Source: Lithodes maja (Eukaryota > Arthropoda > Malacostraca > Decapoda > Lithodidae). Taken from it: a stretch of 64,000 nt of DNA. The DNA is taken from assembly GCA_037953745.1 (NCBI GenBank), contig JBAKBP010010438.1, positions 1-64,000 of the forward strand. The letters are read 5' to 3'. The translations under genes and the position numbers were made by a program. Of the stretch, positions 43,195-54,416 are shown piece after piece. Position 1 is the first letter of the stretch. Each line of letters starts with the position of its first letter. The notes under the pieces are model-generated. The model saw nothing but the letters and a program-made list of their open reading frames with translations, was not told the DNA's origin and searched no databases.

Positions 43195-44123
43195 ATGGAC
43201 ATCACCAAGCTGAAGAGGTTGAGGGCTGCAGCCAAAGGAGGCATTACTAAATTAACTAAGGATTTCAACACTTTCCTCAACGAAGCCACAAACGATCAAC
43301 TCATTGCTAAAAAAGTCAGTATCAACAAGGCTTTACACAGCATCAATTCTTTCAATGAGAAAATATATCTATTGTTAGAGTCCGAGGAAGATTTAGATGA
43401 AGATGTGGCTAATAATATGCTTTATGAGGAACAGATACAAACTTATTAGCCCCTTTGGATAGTAAACCGGTACGTACAGAGGTCTCTCGCAGAGAGGCTG
43501 TAAAGTCGGTAGTAAAATTGTCAGCCTTAACCCTCCCGAAATTTGGTGGTGATCCTGCCCTGTGGACCGGATTTTGGGATTTATTCCAATTTTCGGTTCA
43601 TGGGCGTCAGGTCCTAACAAATATTCAGAAATTCACATATTTGAGGGGTCAGCTAGAGGGAGAGGCCTCGCAGCTCATAGCCAGATTTAGCTTAGAGACC
43701 ACAAGTTATGCTCCTGCCGTAACACTTCTCCTCGAGACCTACGGACAGATTGAACACATCAGGTCTGCCCACGTTACCGCCTTTTGTGAGATTCTTAGTC
43801 CTCGATATGATGCGCAAGACCTTAGACATTTCCATGCAGCTGCTGAATGCACAATAAAGTTGCTTAAATATTGCAATGTGACGTTGGTAGAATTTTGTGC
43901 CGTAATGTTGTATAATAAGATTACGTCCCCTTTGCGAGAGACTATTCGGCGAGAACTGAAGGATGACTGGTTAGAGGTTGGTGCGGTCACTCGGACCCTA
44001 TACGAGGAGATTTGTAATATGGAGGGGGCTGGCCTGCCTACACAAGAAAAATATAAACCTACTGCTGTTTACTATTCAACAAAACAAGGTAGCACATTAC
44101 AAGGCGGGAAGCAATGGCTCTGA
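43195..44123 (+). pseudogene. gag: BEL Gag, DUF1759-type capsid
   Basis: The frame starts at ATG 43195 (MDITKLKRLRAAAKGG), runs through a helical N-terminal part (NTFLNEATNDQLIAKK) and shifts by one base near 43450. It then continues with the capsid signature LPKFGGDPALWTGFWDLF, YLRGQLEGEASQLI and LLLETYGQIEHI, typical of BEL/Pao Gag. It stops at 44123 after another shift near 44100, where the zinc knuckle continues in the next frame. It forms the particle shell of the element. Confidence 0.9.
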
Positions 44124-44562
44124 TAAGGGCTGTAAGCTGTGTGGCAAGTCAGGGCACTGCTGGTTTAAATGTTTCAAATATCCTAATGTACAAACCAAAA
44201 TAAAGAGGGCGAAGGTATTAGAGGTGTGTGTTGGCTGTTTGGATAGAGACCATGGTCGAAATGGTTGCACCAACCCAAAGGTGGAGCCGTGCAGACATTG
44301 TCAGGGCAAACATTACCATAGTCTTTGTCCAAATAGGGGCCAGGAGTCGCCACAAGCTCATTCGGAACACCCAGTTACTATGTCGGTTACTACTCAAAAA
44401 GAAATGGCATTACTCCCGACAATAAAGGTACCATTGAAAGGTAGGGAGACTTATGTTACACAACTTCGTGCTTTACTAGATCAGTGCTCACAAAAGTCCT
44501 TTATATTGAAGTCCTCATTGGAGTTAATACAACATACAGTAGTTGGAAAGAGACTCAATTAA
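44100..44562 (+). pseudogene. BEL zinc knuckles and aspartic protease
   Basis: The frame reads CKLCGKSGHCWFKC, then CVGCLDRDHGRNGC and CRHCQGKHYHSLC, a run of Cys/His motifs that bind RNA in BEL Gag. The protease follows with TQLRALLDQCSQKSFI, the BEL form of the active site (D-x-C/G-S-Q). The reading frame is lost near 44545, after which the RT part continues one frame over. It would process the polyprotein in the particle. Confidence 0.82.
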
Positions 44563-46148
44563 GGGGGTTCACAGGCTCGCTGGAGGATGCAACTTATGAT
44601 GTTGTTGCACTAAACTATCGACACAAAGGGCGATGGCGCCATATGAAAGCCATTGTTGTCGATTGGCTTCCTAGTTACTGTGCTCACAAGGGACTTACTT
44701 GTATCACTGACAAACTCACTGTGCAAAATTTGAAATTAGCTGACAATGATTTTCATTCAAACAAACTCGATATGCTGATTGGAGCGGAGAATTACTATAA
44801 GTTTGTACACCCAGGCTTTACAAGAGTAAATGAGATAGTTCTCCTGCCCACAATTTATGGGTATGCTTTGAGCGGATCGTTCCACACCCAAGGTTCAGAA
44901 ACCACTGTCGAAGTGGTCATAGTTCTGAAAGTTGCTACCAGCCCGGTGGATACCTACTTACAGGACAGTGGGGGCAACTGGGAACATAAAGATATTGGTG
45001 CACTATGGGAACTGGACCACATTGGCATTGCTTCTAAGGAAGCAGACTTGGAGGCTAAATTAGTCATGTCAAGATTCGAAGAGTCAATACAGTACTCTCA
45101 TGTTAATAATCAGTACACTGTTCAGTTGCCCTGGAGAGACAACAAACACTTACTTCCGAGCAACTATGGGCTAGCCTTGGGACGACTGAGAGGTCTTCAG
45201 CGTAAGTTCATACGGGCCCCGGAATACTGCAAGCAATATGGAAGTGTCATTCGGGATCAGATAGCAAGAAGTTTCTTTGAGAGAATACCAGTAGATAACC
45301 TTGACAGCACTAACCAGACTCACTATCTGGCTCACCATGGTGTTGAAAAGGACAGTCGGACCACACCCGTGAGGGTAGTCTTCGACTGTTCAGCAAAGAC
45401 AAGCACAAATAAGCTGAGCTTGAATGATTGTCTGTATACAGGACCTTCTCTTGTCACTGACCTAACCCAGGTCTTGTTAAGGTTCAGATTGAACCAATAT
45501 GCTTGGGTCAGCGACATTGAGAAGGCCTTTCTTATGCTCAAGTTACACGAGGATGACATGGATTGCTCGCGGTTTCTGTGGCCCGATGATCCGCTGGATA
45601 TCGACAGTCCAGTATCGGTCTATAGGTTTCGCGTGGTTCTTTTTGGCACGACCTGCTCACAGTTTTTGTTGAATGCGACTATCTTGAAACATTTGTCACT
45701 GGTAGATAAAGATTCTCAACATGATCACAGTCTGAGGCGTGGGCTTTACATAGATAATTTGCAGGCGACCCATGACAGTGAGCAGGACCTTCTGAGCATA
45801 TACAACAGCGCCCAGGAAATATTCTCGGGAGCGCATCTTTTTCTCAGGGAATGGGTCACAAATAGTCCACATCTCAGTGATACCTTATTCGCACATAATG
45901 TCGCAAGTACAGTACAGGATAGGGTGAAGACACTTGGGATGACTTGGCTAACTGATACTGATATGTTTACATTCCAGAAGAGGGAGCGTTTTTTACAAGC
46001 AAGCACAAAAAGAGAAGCGCTCAGGTCACTGCTAGCATTTTTTATCTGCTGGGGTTTTGTAACCTGTCACCATTTGGGCTCGCATTTTTGTACAGGAGCT
46101 TTGGCGAATAAATTGCGGGTGGGACGAACCTCTTTCGGACGCACTTAG
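44545..46148 (+). pseudogene. pol: BEL reverse transcriptase
   Basis: A long frame begins within the protease tail (QLRGFTGSLEDATYDVV), passes LDMLIGAENYYKF, and continues into RT: HHGVEKDSRTTPVRVVFDCSA, SLNDCLYTGPSLVTDL, the motif A DIEKAFLMLKLHEDD, FGTTCSQFLLNATI and the catalytic block LYIDNLQATHDSE. The YIDN form, with Asn in place of a second Asp, is one I recall from one BEL lineage, so it is probably not a lesion. The frame decays after 46010, where the RNase H N-terminal part should begin. Confidence 0.9.
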
Positions 46149-46188
46149 GGAATGCTGGTGTGACAATGGTTCTGATCTCTGGAGTTGC

Positions 46189-46734
46189 ATGGACTTAGAA
46201 ATACCTAGACAGGTTACCTTTTCGAGGTATGTGACCTTACACATTTTCAGTGATGCTAGTATTACAGTTGCTTCCGGTGCCGCTGCGTATTTCTGTGATG
46301 ACAGGGATACGTGCTGCTTGATTATGGCTAAGGCTAGGGTGGCCCCGATTAAATGTTTAACTATTCCCAAACTTGAACTGACAGCTTGCGTACTTGCATC
46401 TAGGTTAGCCACGTTCATTAAGGAGGCCTACGCATCTGAGCTGTCAATCAAAGAAACAGTCATCTGGTGTGATAGTCAAATAAGTTTATGTTGGCATGCA
46501 AGTAAGAAAGTGTTACCGGTGTTTGTTCGTGATAGAGTTGACGAAATCTTAGCGTCATGTATGAACACTAAGTTTAGTTATGTCCCTACCGACGTTAATC
46601 CAGGTGATTTGCTCACAAGGGGAATTACTCATTCCTCCCTACACAGTTCTCGGCTTTGGTGGGAAGAGCCATCATGGCTATCCCATCCTGAAGAATGGCC
46701 AGATGGGGAGGAACAAGGTCCTGTGGTTTAACAA
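46189..46734 (+). pseudogene. pol: BEL RNase H region (Pao-type)
   Basis: A 180-codon frame carries the RNase H series IFSDAS (first Asp), IPKLELTAC (Glu) and WCDSQISL (Asp), then YVPTDVNPGDLLTRG, the typical Pao-family segment after RNase H, and WWEEPSWL. It removes the RNA strand during reverse transcription. It belongs to the same polyprotein as the RT but is now in a different frame. Confidence 0.88.
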
Positions 46735-47938
46735 ATGTTTGCGACCTCTACGGATACTCCCTCGAATGAGACCCATGTAATAGAATGGTCTCGCTATAGT
46801 TCGTATGAGGGACTAGTACGCATCATGGCATGGGTGAAGCGCTACGTGGATAATCTGAAAGCCAAATCGAAGGGGTCGGATCAGAATCATGGCATACTTA
46901 CAGTACCGGAACTAAGCGGTACTGAAGTACCAGTAAGCAGCTGAAGTCACTTTAATAGATGTAGCACAGAGGGAAGTTTACCATAAGGAGCGACAGGAAC
47001 TTGACACTAGCACCACTGACGATAAGGTTAAGAGTAACATTATTAAACAGTTGGGGTTATTTTTGGATCAAGGGATCATTAAATGTAAAGGGAGACTACA
47101 AAGGGCTAAGATAGATTATAATACTAAGTTTCCAATCCTTCTTCCAAACAAACACAGGTTAACCTCACTGTTGATAGACAATGCTCATAAATTGTGTTTG
47201 CATTATGGGGTGGCATATGTGGTTTCGTATCTGAGAACGAGATGGTGGATTCCGAGAATACGGCAAACAGTGAAGTCAGTAACTAGGAAGTGTGTCGTGT
47301 GCAAGCACTTTCAGGGCAAAAGCTATGGGTTGCAGCCATCTCCTCCACTACCTGATTTCCGCGTTAACAGGGTGGAACCATTTCAGGTCACAGGCATGGA
47401 ATTCTCCGGCTCACTGGCTGTGAGAGGTGGGGGCGGTACTATTGAAAAGGTTTATATAGTATTGTTCACTTGTGCTGTAACGCATACTATTCATTTAGAA
47501 GTTGCTCCTGATTTATCTTGCGAAACCTTCATGCACATTTTCTGAAGGTTCTGTAGTCATAAAGGTTATCCCCAATTAATGCTCAGCGATAATGCCACCA
47601 CATTTGTTGGTTCTGCCAAATTTTTAAAATCAAGACTAGATGATCCTCAACTCAAACAACATCTGAGTAAGTTTAAATGTGATTGGAGGTTTATCCCAGG
47701 CAGAGCTCCATGGTTTGGAGTGATCTGGGAGAGAACAATCGGCACAGTTAAGGCAGCACTAAAAAAGGTACTGGGTCGTGCCTCAGTCACACTTACAGAG
47801 TTGACTACGATACTAACAGAACTGGAGGCGGCTGCGAATGACAGACCATTAGGATATGTTTCAGGAGATTTAGAGGATCCTGTACCTATTACCCCTTCAC
47901 AGTTGGCCAGCGGACGCAGATTTAGACCGTTTCCTTAA
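46735..47938 (+). pseudogene. pol: BEL integrase
   Basis: Split over several frames. The zinc domain is read at 47150-47320 (NAHKLCLHYGV, then CVVCKHF). The core starts with VTGMEFSG, where most BEL integrases have Asp in place of this Glu, continues through VYIVLFTCAVTHTIHLE, a stop at 47543, then LSDNATTFVGSAK (second Asp) and APWFGVIWERTIGTVK (catalytic Glu). A tail with NDRPLGYV and TPSQLASGR follows before the LINE insertion. It joins element DNA into the genome; this copy is broken. Confidence 0.88.
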
Positions 47939-47959
47939 CCGATGAACGACGATGAAATC

Positions 47960-50585
47960 ACGGATAATAATAATAATAATAATAATATTTATTCAGTTAG
48001 CAATTTACAGAGTTGGTACCACATAGTTTGTTACAAATATGACATGTACCAGCCTTGCATAATTCCAACTAAGGATAGCCCAATAAGGCCGTTAGGCGTA
48101 TTTCCATTGGGGTCCTTGTGGGATTAGGTTAGCTGGGGAAAAAAGGGGAGGATAAAGAAATGGATACTTTAGAAAAAGTATTTCTAGGGGGTTATTTTAA
48201 GATACCTTACATCCTATAGTAAATATCAGTAATCCGTAATCAGTAATCATTTCAGTTTGGTTTGTCTATCTCTTATGTCGCATTTAGTAGTAGACATAAG
48301 CTTGGTGCTCCCTTCTCGCAGCTGTCCGGTTCAGGTGTTCCTTCAGGCTACGTCTGAAGGAATACAGTGTTCTCTTTTCACGGACTGACTGGGGTAGGTC
48401 GTTCCAGTCTTTGATGGCGGTGAAGAAGAATGTTTGCTTACCCTGTCCTTGGATTCTCGGGACCTTAAAATTAAACATCCTGTTTCTTGTATTATGTCCA
48501 CTCCTCTAATTTGCTTTAACAAAATCATTCTTTAGGTACTCTGGAGCTCTGTCATAGAAAATTTTGAAGGCATTAGTGAGCCTGATTTGTTTGGCCCTGT
48601 CAGCGACATTGAGCATACCTAGTGACTGAAGTTGTTCCTGGCCAACATGTGATCTGGGTCCTAGGTTCAGCATGAACCTAACCATTTTATTTTGAGTGAC
48701 CTGAAGTTTGTGCTGTGCTGATTTAGATGATGCAGAGTACCAGGATGACACAGAATAGTCAAAATGACATTGAACAAGCGCTTGGCAGAGGGTCTTTTTG
48801 GTCGCCGCGGGCAAGCATCCCACCTGTCTATACAGGTATTTTATACGTGCTCTACACTTACTCAGGATAGATTCCAAAATTGTTTCACCTGACAAACTCG
48901 CGTCCAGTTTTAGTCCGAGATATTTAACTTGTGACACTGTTGTTATAGGAATATCATTACAGTTGACCGAGAAGCCCACAATGTCTTTCAGTTTGCGTTT
49001 TGTTCCACATAAGATGGCTTCCGTCTTGCCCAGGTGAAGAGATAGTCTATTGTCCACTAGCCATTCACTACATGATTCTAGTTCTTTGGAAAGTGAAGCG
49101 GCAATACTTATTGGGTCTTTTCCTGAAACCAGGAGCACGCTGTCGTCTGCATACAGTAATAATTTACATGAGACGCTCAGTTCCATGTCGTTCACATAAC
49201 AGAGAAAGAGTAAGGGACCAAGGATGCTTCCCTGTGGGACCCCACAGTTAATTGGCATAGGATCAGATATATTATCATCAATTTTGACTCTTTGGGTTCT
49301 ACCACTAAGATAAGATTTAAACCAGTTCACAGATCCTATGCCCATTGCTTGTAGTTTATTACATAGGATATCATGGTCTACTGTGTCAAACGCTTTTTGT
49401 AGATCAAGAAGAACCATACCGGTGTAGTTACCTTTAGACATTTCTTTACGAATGTGATCCGTTAAGTGGATGAGACAGGAGTCTGTCGAGTACATGCATC
49501 TGAAACCTGATTGAAACTTATAGAATAGATAATTTTGTTTGAGGTAGTGTTCAATTTGGGTGTATACCGCTCTTTCAAGGATTTTAGATACAATACATAA
49601 TATGCTAACTGGTCTGTAGTTACCAACTTCTAGTTTATTTCCTTTCTTGAATAGAGGGGTTACAATAGCTTCCTTCAGTTCAGCAGGTTTTTTTTTTTTT
49701 TTTTTTTTTCTATATTCCAACTACTCCCTCTCGGGCATAGGCTGAGAGCCTGTACATTTCACCGCTCAACACGGTGAAGCCCGTGAGGTCTTGTTCCAGT
49801 CTGGGGAGTGAGACCTGTGAAGCATCCATCATGGCTCGAAGCAGCTCCATCTCTGAAGCGGCCGGTTGCTTCGCTCAAGTGCTTCACCGTCTCACCCTCC
49901 AGACTCAGACCCTCACTCTCAGAACGCCACCTATTGAGCAGTGAACTCACTAGGCATTGTCCCCCTGTAACATATTTTGAATATGGGAATATTCATACAG
50001 TGTTATTTAATCAGGGAACAATGAGGGTATTTTTTTGGCATTTCGGTGGGCTTTGTGGTAATGCACTGATACTAGGTACAGCACAAATTCAATCCCAATA
50101 ATATCTTCCCATTGACATATCGGGATTTGAACCCGGATCCATTGGATTACCAATCCAGTGGCATGACCACTCCACCACACCTCCCCTAAAGTGGTACAGT
50201 GTTGGTGTTAATTGACAAGTTGATGATGTGAGTTAGGGGGCCTGCTATACCAATGGCTCCATCTCGTAGAAATTTGGCAGGAATTTTGTCTGGTCCTGTG
50301 CTTTTATGTACATTTAGGTTAGACAGCTCGTCAAAAGTGTATTTTGGTGTAACATTTTGCAATCCAAATGTGTTTGGGTGTATGTCTTTATCTCTGTAGA
50401 AATTTCGAAAGGTGGCCGTTGTTGTCGTGTATTTATTGAGAGGTTGAGGTAGGTTCTGTGCAAGTGTGTTTGCTATGGAGGTGAAGAAGGAGTTGAAGTA
50501 GGTTGAAATTTGTCGTTTATCGTGGCAAATCTGATCATTAATGGTGAGAGCAATATTAGTGTTAGACGAATCCCTTGTCTTGTTG
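47960..50585 (-). mobile_element. CR1/L2-like LINE inserted in the BEL pol gene, itself split by a SINE
   Basis: On the minus strand: an N-terminal RT linker ISTYFNSFFTSIANTL near 50470, VHKSTGPDKIPAKFL near 50290, then the SINE at 49688-50187. Past it the 404-codon frame runs 49720-48506 with LKEAIVTPLFKKGNKLEVGNYRPVSIL, LLDLQKAFDTVDHDIL (motif A), GVPQGSILGPLLF, YADDSVLL near 49140-49156 and SQVKYLGLKLD. One shift near 48520 leads into the terminal block FKVPRIQGQGKQTFFFTAIKDWNDLP. The untranslated tail ends in (TTA)n at 47963-47990. No endonuclease is present, so it is 5'-truncated. Catalytic RT residues are intact. Confidence 0.9.
49688..50187 (-). mobile_element. 500-bp tRNA-headed SINE with poly-A tail
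   Basis: On the minus strand it begins near 50187 with a tRNA-like head: A-box-like GTGGTGGAGTGGTCA, anticodon-like loop TTGGTAA and B box GGGTTCAAATCCC. A long body of about 400 bases follows (containing gaagcacttgagcgaagcaa), and then A22 (T run at 49688-49709 on the plus strand). It divides the reading frame of the LINE between VP and AELKEA. The acceptor stem does not close, so it is not a tRNA gene. Confidence 0.8.
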
Positions 50586-50589
50586 CTGT

Positions 50590-51078
50590 AGCCTGTTGTA
50601 CGTTATAAACAACGTCTCCGCGCGATATAATTATGTCAGTAATTTGTCAAATGAATTGTGGAAGCGCTGGCCGACTGATTACCTGCTGTCTCTAAGGGAA
50701 AGTCATACCAATTTAATAAGAAACAAGGGTAAATCTTGGCCCAAAGTAGGTGACGCTGCCCTGATACACAATGAGGGTCCTCGTCTGTTATGGAGATTAG
50801 GTCTCGTCCCAAATTTACTTCCAGACCTAGATCAGCTTGTTAGAGTCGCGCAGGTCAAAACCTCTCCCGGTATTATCACTCGTCCGATTGCTAAATTGTA
50901 TCCTATTGAACAGGAATGTGAAGATGTGGGCGAGATTATTGCAGATAGTATTGCCGGTGCAGACGCACCAGCGCAGTCTGCTGCTAGTCGGGATGACAGT
51001 AACCTTCGTCCTCAGCGGCAGCCTGCTTTGGGTTCCACGCGACTCTGGCAATCATTGATAGGTGGTGGAGCCTTATAA
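50590..51078 (+). pseudogene. pol: BEL Pol C-terminal domain (DUF5641-type)
   Basis: The frame reads NELWKRWPTDYLLSLRESH, then KVGDAALIHNEGPRLLWRLG and a basic tail, ending GGGAL and a stop at 51078, about 60 bp before the 3' LTR. This is the short domain that usually follows integrase in BEL/Pao elements. Its separation from integrase by 2.6 kb is due to the minus-strand LINE. Confidence 0.88.
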
Positions 51079-51138
51079 TTTTCCACATTAGTTTAAGTCC
51101 AAATTGTAAAATTTGTAAATATTTGGTGGCCGGGAATA

Positions 51139-51766
51139 TATCGTGACTTACGAGTGTCCACGATAGACCTTTCTATTTCCATTTGGGATTGGTTAAAAAA
51201 GGAATTTATAATTCTGTATATACACAAAGTATCATGTAAAGTTAATTGGGTGTGTATCTCAGATGAGTAATATATAAGGGGTAACTAAGATATGGGCTAT
51301 GATGTACATTTATTCTATAAAGAGGAAATTCGAGAATATAGTATTCCATAAGTATTAAGTACTATTTAATATAGTAATTAAAGTAATATGAGGAATGTTA
51401 GCAGCATCGAGAATGATTGCGCATGTTTAGCTTCACTTGTTACCAAGCTGACGTTCTAAGGTATCTCCCTATAAAGGGTGCCACTCAATAACAACACGCC
51501 TCACCAGCAACACCGGCGATCGGCCACATCTATCATCCCATATATAAAACATCCCAGCACCTACTATCCATCAACATGCTCCACTCTCCAGCTAAGTCTA
51601 TATATATTCACTGGTGGCCATTATAATATATGTAGACAATATATAGCATGTGAATTAACAACAAAGGTGAGACAATCTAAATGCTTCCCCCTTAGGCAGA
51701 TAATCCAACACTTTACTTGTCTTGTAACTAATTCCTAAATCCACTATATGATCCTAAGTCTTGACA
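51139..51766 (+). repeat. 3' LTR of the BEL element
   Basis: It starts TATCGTGACTTACGAG and ends AAGTCTTGACA, as the 5' LTR does. A weak purine stretch (ggtggccgggaa) lies just before it and may be the plus-strand primer. Confidence 0.85.
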
Positions 51767-52740
51767 TATATTTAGTGAGACAGTGACAAGATAGCTTAAG
51801 AGAGAGAGAGATATATTATCTCCACCAAATATCAAAGAAGTGAAAGGAGAGAGAGAGGCGAAATTGGAATCCCTGGCAGAGAGTAGGAACAGTGGGAGAG
51901 AGGGTCAGTCAGGTGGATGGATAATGTCACTCACTTCTTCTGTATTCATTCTTTATTATTTAGTTTTGAGTTAAGAGTCTGTGAGTCGAGTGATTGTGAG
52001 TGAAGTGACTGTGAGTGAAGTGACTGTGAATTAATTGACTGTTAGTGCAGTAACTGTGAGTGAAGTGATTGTGAATGAATTGACTGTGAGTGAAGTGACT
52101 GTGAGTGTAGTGACTGTGAGTGAAGTGACTGTTAATAAAGTAACTGTGAGTGAAGTGACTGTGAGTGAAGTGACTGTTAATAAAGTAACTTTGAATGAAG
52201 TAATAGGTGAAGTTCCCGAGAGTGAAGTAACTATGTCATAAGATTATTGAAACATAATTTCCAAATCCGGTACACAGTCATGAACCCCGAGGGCATCATG
52301 TACAATTCTGCCAGATATTCGTAGTAGCAAGGAATACATAGATCGACCCAGCTGCCTGGAGACCATCGAGGTTATCCAAGGTTAACATAAATATGTATAT
52401 TGGATTGTGGATGGTTCTGATGTGACCTTGTTCATCGAGTTTAGATCTGGCAATTGAATAGTGTGGACAAAGAAATCTGATGCCTGGTAGACATCTAATC
52501 GAGGAACCAATTTCAGATTTCTTATTGAAGATCAATCACAGAACTAATTAACTCCTTATCGGCCATTCCCATCTCCTCTCTTGACATCCAGACATTCTCC
52601 CCATCTCGTCTAGGTCTAATTGGCCTTCCTATCAGGTAGCGGCATTGGGTTAATGCTCTTCAGGGCGGCTAATGGTATACGGGAGAATGGATATTCCTAT
52701 CACTTCAATTAGGGCTAGGGAGGAGTTTATAGGCACCAGA
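51767..52740. repeat. Right half of the duplicated block, without MITE insertions
   Basis: It continues the LINE/GA/GTGA block of 40.4-41.65 kb after the BEL insertion and matches 2905-4925, minus the inserted 3576-4741. It contains a GTGA minisatellite at 51965-52215 and a short GA tract near 51799. There is an extra 110-bp stretch at 51863-51975 not seen in the first copy. It is non-coding. Confidence 0.75.
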
Positions 52741-53900
52741 CAGTTAATATGTATTCACTAAAGAATAGTCGAGGTAAAACCTATGTATCACTCATATAAG
52801 ATACATAAACATGTTTTAACATTAATTGTTTTCTAATCCGTATTATATGTATGAAAGTATAATACAATAGTATGACCGAAAAGTATCAATAACTCTCTCT
52901 ATCTCTCTCTCAAAAGACTCATGAAGAGTATGAATTAATATTAATATGACACACAGGTTATTTAACACTCTCGCTTCCGGCTAAGTTGTAAAGTTGAAAA
53001 TGGTGAGACATTTTTGGTTTGGCCTGAAATATTCCGGCCAGGTGCGATTTTGAAACCTTGTGTATTTCTGTATTTCCATCCACCAGAATGCTGTTTATTG
53101 TGATGTATCATATGTCAATGGAAAGATAAATAACTATACTACATTATAAAAACAAAAAATGTAAATAAATCGCAATATGAAAGTGTAAACGACTCCGGAA
53201 TAAAAGTATTTCCCGCGCAATTGTCTTCACACCGTCCTATCTCGAAATTGTGAGTGATAACCATATATTTTTATTTGCTCAAATAATAGTATTTTGTCTG
53301 TTCTTTCCAAATCTGTAAACAGAAATTGTCTATCTTCAATAGTTCTCAAGCAGTTATCGAAAAAAATAAAAATTACTTTGCATGATACGGTTTATAACAT
53401 GTCCGAATTATTTCGTTGTTACAAGGTCTATGGTTTACAATTTAGGCTGTATGAATATGACAGATAATGCTGAAGAGAATAACCAAAACCAGAAGTTCCT
53501 ACGACAAATACCTTTTGCTCTATGAATATTTGAAATCAAGAGCCAAAATGCGAATATTTACGCTTCACCCGTCTCCGTTCCGCCGACGCTAGCCGGGTTC
53601 CGAGTTGTTCCCCACCTCGGCGTTGCTGTATTTGCTCGGATACGTCTATAACTGTTTATATCACCGTAATTGGAAAATTATGCTCTTTCTAATGGTGAAA
53701 ACCAAAATAATATACCGTAAATGGTTCGCGAGCTATGCGCAATTGTTTCCATGCATTATTATTGTTATGTAAATATATGAGAATGTTTATACAGTTGTAT
53801 ATCTTTGCCACAATATACAACACTTTTATATCATTTTCCTTGTCAATAATTGTATAATGTTCATAGAACACATGTCAGTCATGAAGGTTGTCAATTTTAC
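52741..53900. other. AT-rich non-coding stretch
   Basis: I recognise no gene or element. A GC-richer patch at 53575-53640 stands out. Small open frames near 53689-53871 have no motif. Confidence 0.5.
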
Positions 53901-54029
53901 TTACCTGGTAGGGCCACAACCCTTTCCAACGAGAAGGGAAATGGCTCCTGGGTTGACACTGAAAAAACAAAACAAGAAAGCCAGGTTTTCTTCAAGTAAT
54001 AACTTCATAAATAATTCTATTGTACACAC

Positions 54030-54048
54030 AAATATAGTAATATATATA

Positions 54049-54100
<52 letters not shown>
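54030..54100. repeat. (TA)n microsatellite
   Basis: Nearly pure TA. Open frames spelling IYIYIY across it are artefacts. Confidence 0.95.
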
Positions 54101-54101
<1 letters not shown>

Positions 54102-54210
54102 AGGTGACAAACCAGGGAAATATGCACAGATTTCCAAGCCACCCAAAGAGGTACTGCACTTGAGTCGTTATTTTTTTAGAGTGGTCTCCCCACGAAGCCT
54201 ATATCCACTT

Positions 54211-54348
54211 TGATGATGAAGGTGGGTGAATGATGGTAGGTGACTGTCGGTGGGTGAATGAAGGTGGGTGAATGTCGGTGGGTGAATGTCGGTGGGTGAA
54301 CGAAGGTGGGTGAATAAAGGTGGGTGAATGAAGCAGGGTGAATAAAGA
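54211..54348. repeat. 14-bp minisatellite, GGTGGGTGAATGTC type
   Basis: About nine degenerate units, followed by a short (ATGA)n run at 54369-54393. It lies just downstream of the piggyBac transposase stop. Confidence 0.9.
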
Positions 54349-54416
54349 AGAGAAATGGAGAAGAGAAATGAATGAATGAATGAATGAATGAATCAATGAT
54401 TGCACATAGCTCCTGG

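Larger units (their letters stand above)
41652..51766 (+). mobile_element. BEL/Pao LTR retrotransposon, interrupted
   Basis: LTRs of about 630 bp in direct orientation, with TATAT at 41647-41651 and 51767-51771 and a related empty site near 2903-2910. Internal order: leader, SGNH-hydrolase-like ORF, gag (DUF1759-type), zinc knuckles, protease (DUF1758-type), RT, RNase H region, integrase, and a C-terminal DUF5641-type domain. A minus-strand LINE splits the last two. Several one-base shifts break the frames, and the LTRs differ by several percent, so it is older than the gypsy copies. Confidence 0.92.

Noticed and set aside
50115..50187. Threonine-like tRNA gene on the minus strand
   Set aside because: The B box is good, but the acceptor stem does not pair and the anticodon stem has a mismatch. 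The sequence continues into a poly-A-tailed SINE.
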